A DNA stretch of 7,104 nucleotides. It comes from Methylotetracoccus sp. Its GTDB lineage: Bacteria > Pseudomonadota > Gammaproteobacteria > Methylococcales > Methylococcaceae. The notes beneath the pieces are model-generated. The model saw only the letters and a list, made by a program, of their open reading frames with translations, was not told the origin of the DNA and did no database searches. This document shows positions 6,946-7,104 of the stretch, piece after piece. Location of the stretch: the NCBI GenBank assembly GCA_025458755.1, contig JALORT010000104.1, positions 1-7,104 of the forward strand, read 5' to 3'. Every line of letters starts with the position of its first letter. Position 1 is the stretch's first letter. Both the position numbers and the translations under genes were made by a program.

Positions 6946-7104
6946 CGATTCTGAATCCCCAGGACCGGACGCAGCCCTTTCCATCGGTGAATCTGGCGTT
7001 GACCGAACCCAACGGCTTGCTGGCGGTCGGTGGCTGCTTGTCGGCGGACCGCCTGATCAACGCCTATCGGCAGGGCATCTTTCCATGGTATTCGGAAGGG
7101 GAAC
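6939..7104 (+). CDS. aat: Leucyl/phenylalanyl-tRNA-protein transferase Aat (5' part, cut by window end)
   Basis: Aat transfers Leu or Phe from aminoacyl-tRNA to the N-terminal Lys or Arg of proteins, creating an N-degron recognised by ClpS/ClpAP. Only the first 55 codons are in the window, with no stop before the edge. They read [19 protein letters not shown] (14-32), then [22 protein letters not shown] (34-55), which match the highly conserved N-terminus of the family. A cysteine (C33) follows the GG where Asp is common, but LS and the AYRxGIFPWY block are intact. The ATG at 6939 lies inside the end of the upstream acyltransferase gene (7-nt overlap) in another frame, implying translational coupling. 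The truncation is a window effect, not a pseudogene. Confidence 0.95.
   Translation, partial: MLTILNPQDRTQPFPSVNLALTEPNGLLAVGGCLSADRLINAYRQGIFPWYSEGE

Noticed and set aside
6283..6984. A 233-codon minus-strand frame over the acyltransferase gene
   Set aside because: Same back-to-back phase as its sense gene and no recognisable domain. The plus-strand reading has clear family blocks.
6939..7104. Truncated aat as a pseudogene
   Set aside because: The reading frame is open and fully conserved up to the last base; the cut is the window edge.

Overview
The window is a GC-rich (about 60% by eye), densely coded bacterial chromosomal segment. Gene content points to a proteobacterium, most likely a gammaproteobacterium. 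The EttA protein is very close to the E. coli type (conserved start, motif spacing and length). YkgJ, a DUF815 ATPase, a COG3146 acyltransferase and Aat are also typical of that group. I cannot name a genus from the sequence alone. I saw no insertion sequence, CRISPR array, rRNA, tRNA or phage gene, and no obviously foreign stretch.

Layout. Bases 1-132 are non-coding upstream sequence with one small hairpin and no convincing promoter. Bases 133-2999 hold a tight plus-strand cluster of four genes: queA (queuosine tRNA modification), a multi-pass membrane protein of the LPG-synthase-TM/YbhN flippase-like family, a HIT-family protein and a YkgJ-type cysteine-cluster protein. Gaps are 5 nt, 13 nt and a 1-nt overlap, so they are probably co-transcribed. 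Facing them on the minus strand are ettA (5650 to 3986), then a DUF815-type AAA+ ATPase (3926 to 3051). A hairpin with a T-rich tail lies directly behind the ettA stop and probably separates the two transcripts at least partly. Bases 5651-5793 are a divergent intergenic region with a possible ettA promoter. From 5794 to the window end, a plus-strand pair overlaps by 7 nt: a COG3146 GNAT/FemAB-like protein and the 5' end of aat (L/F-tRNA-protein transferase), which is cut by the window edge.

Functional reading. Several genes concern tRNA or translation: QueA modifies tRNA, EttA gates the ribosomal E site by energy charge, and Aat uses aminoacyl-tRNA to tag proteins for ClpAP. The others (membrane protein, HIT, YkgJ, DUF815 ATPase, COG3146) are conserved but poorly characterised. 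I see a normal housekeeping region and no strong evidence for a new multi-gene system. The most interesting leads are modest: a stand-alone MprF-like membrane domain coupled to queA, two proteins of probable GNAT-type fold side by side at the right end, a QxHxH variant of the HIT triad, and the lack of clear Shine-Dalgarno sequences in front of every gene.
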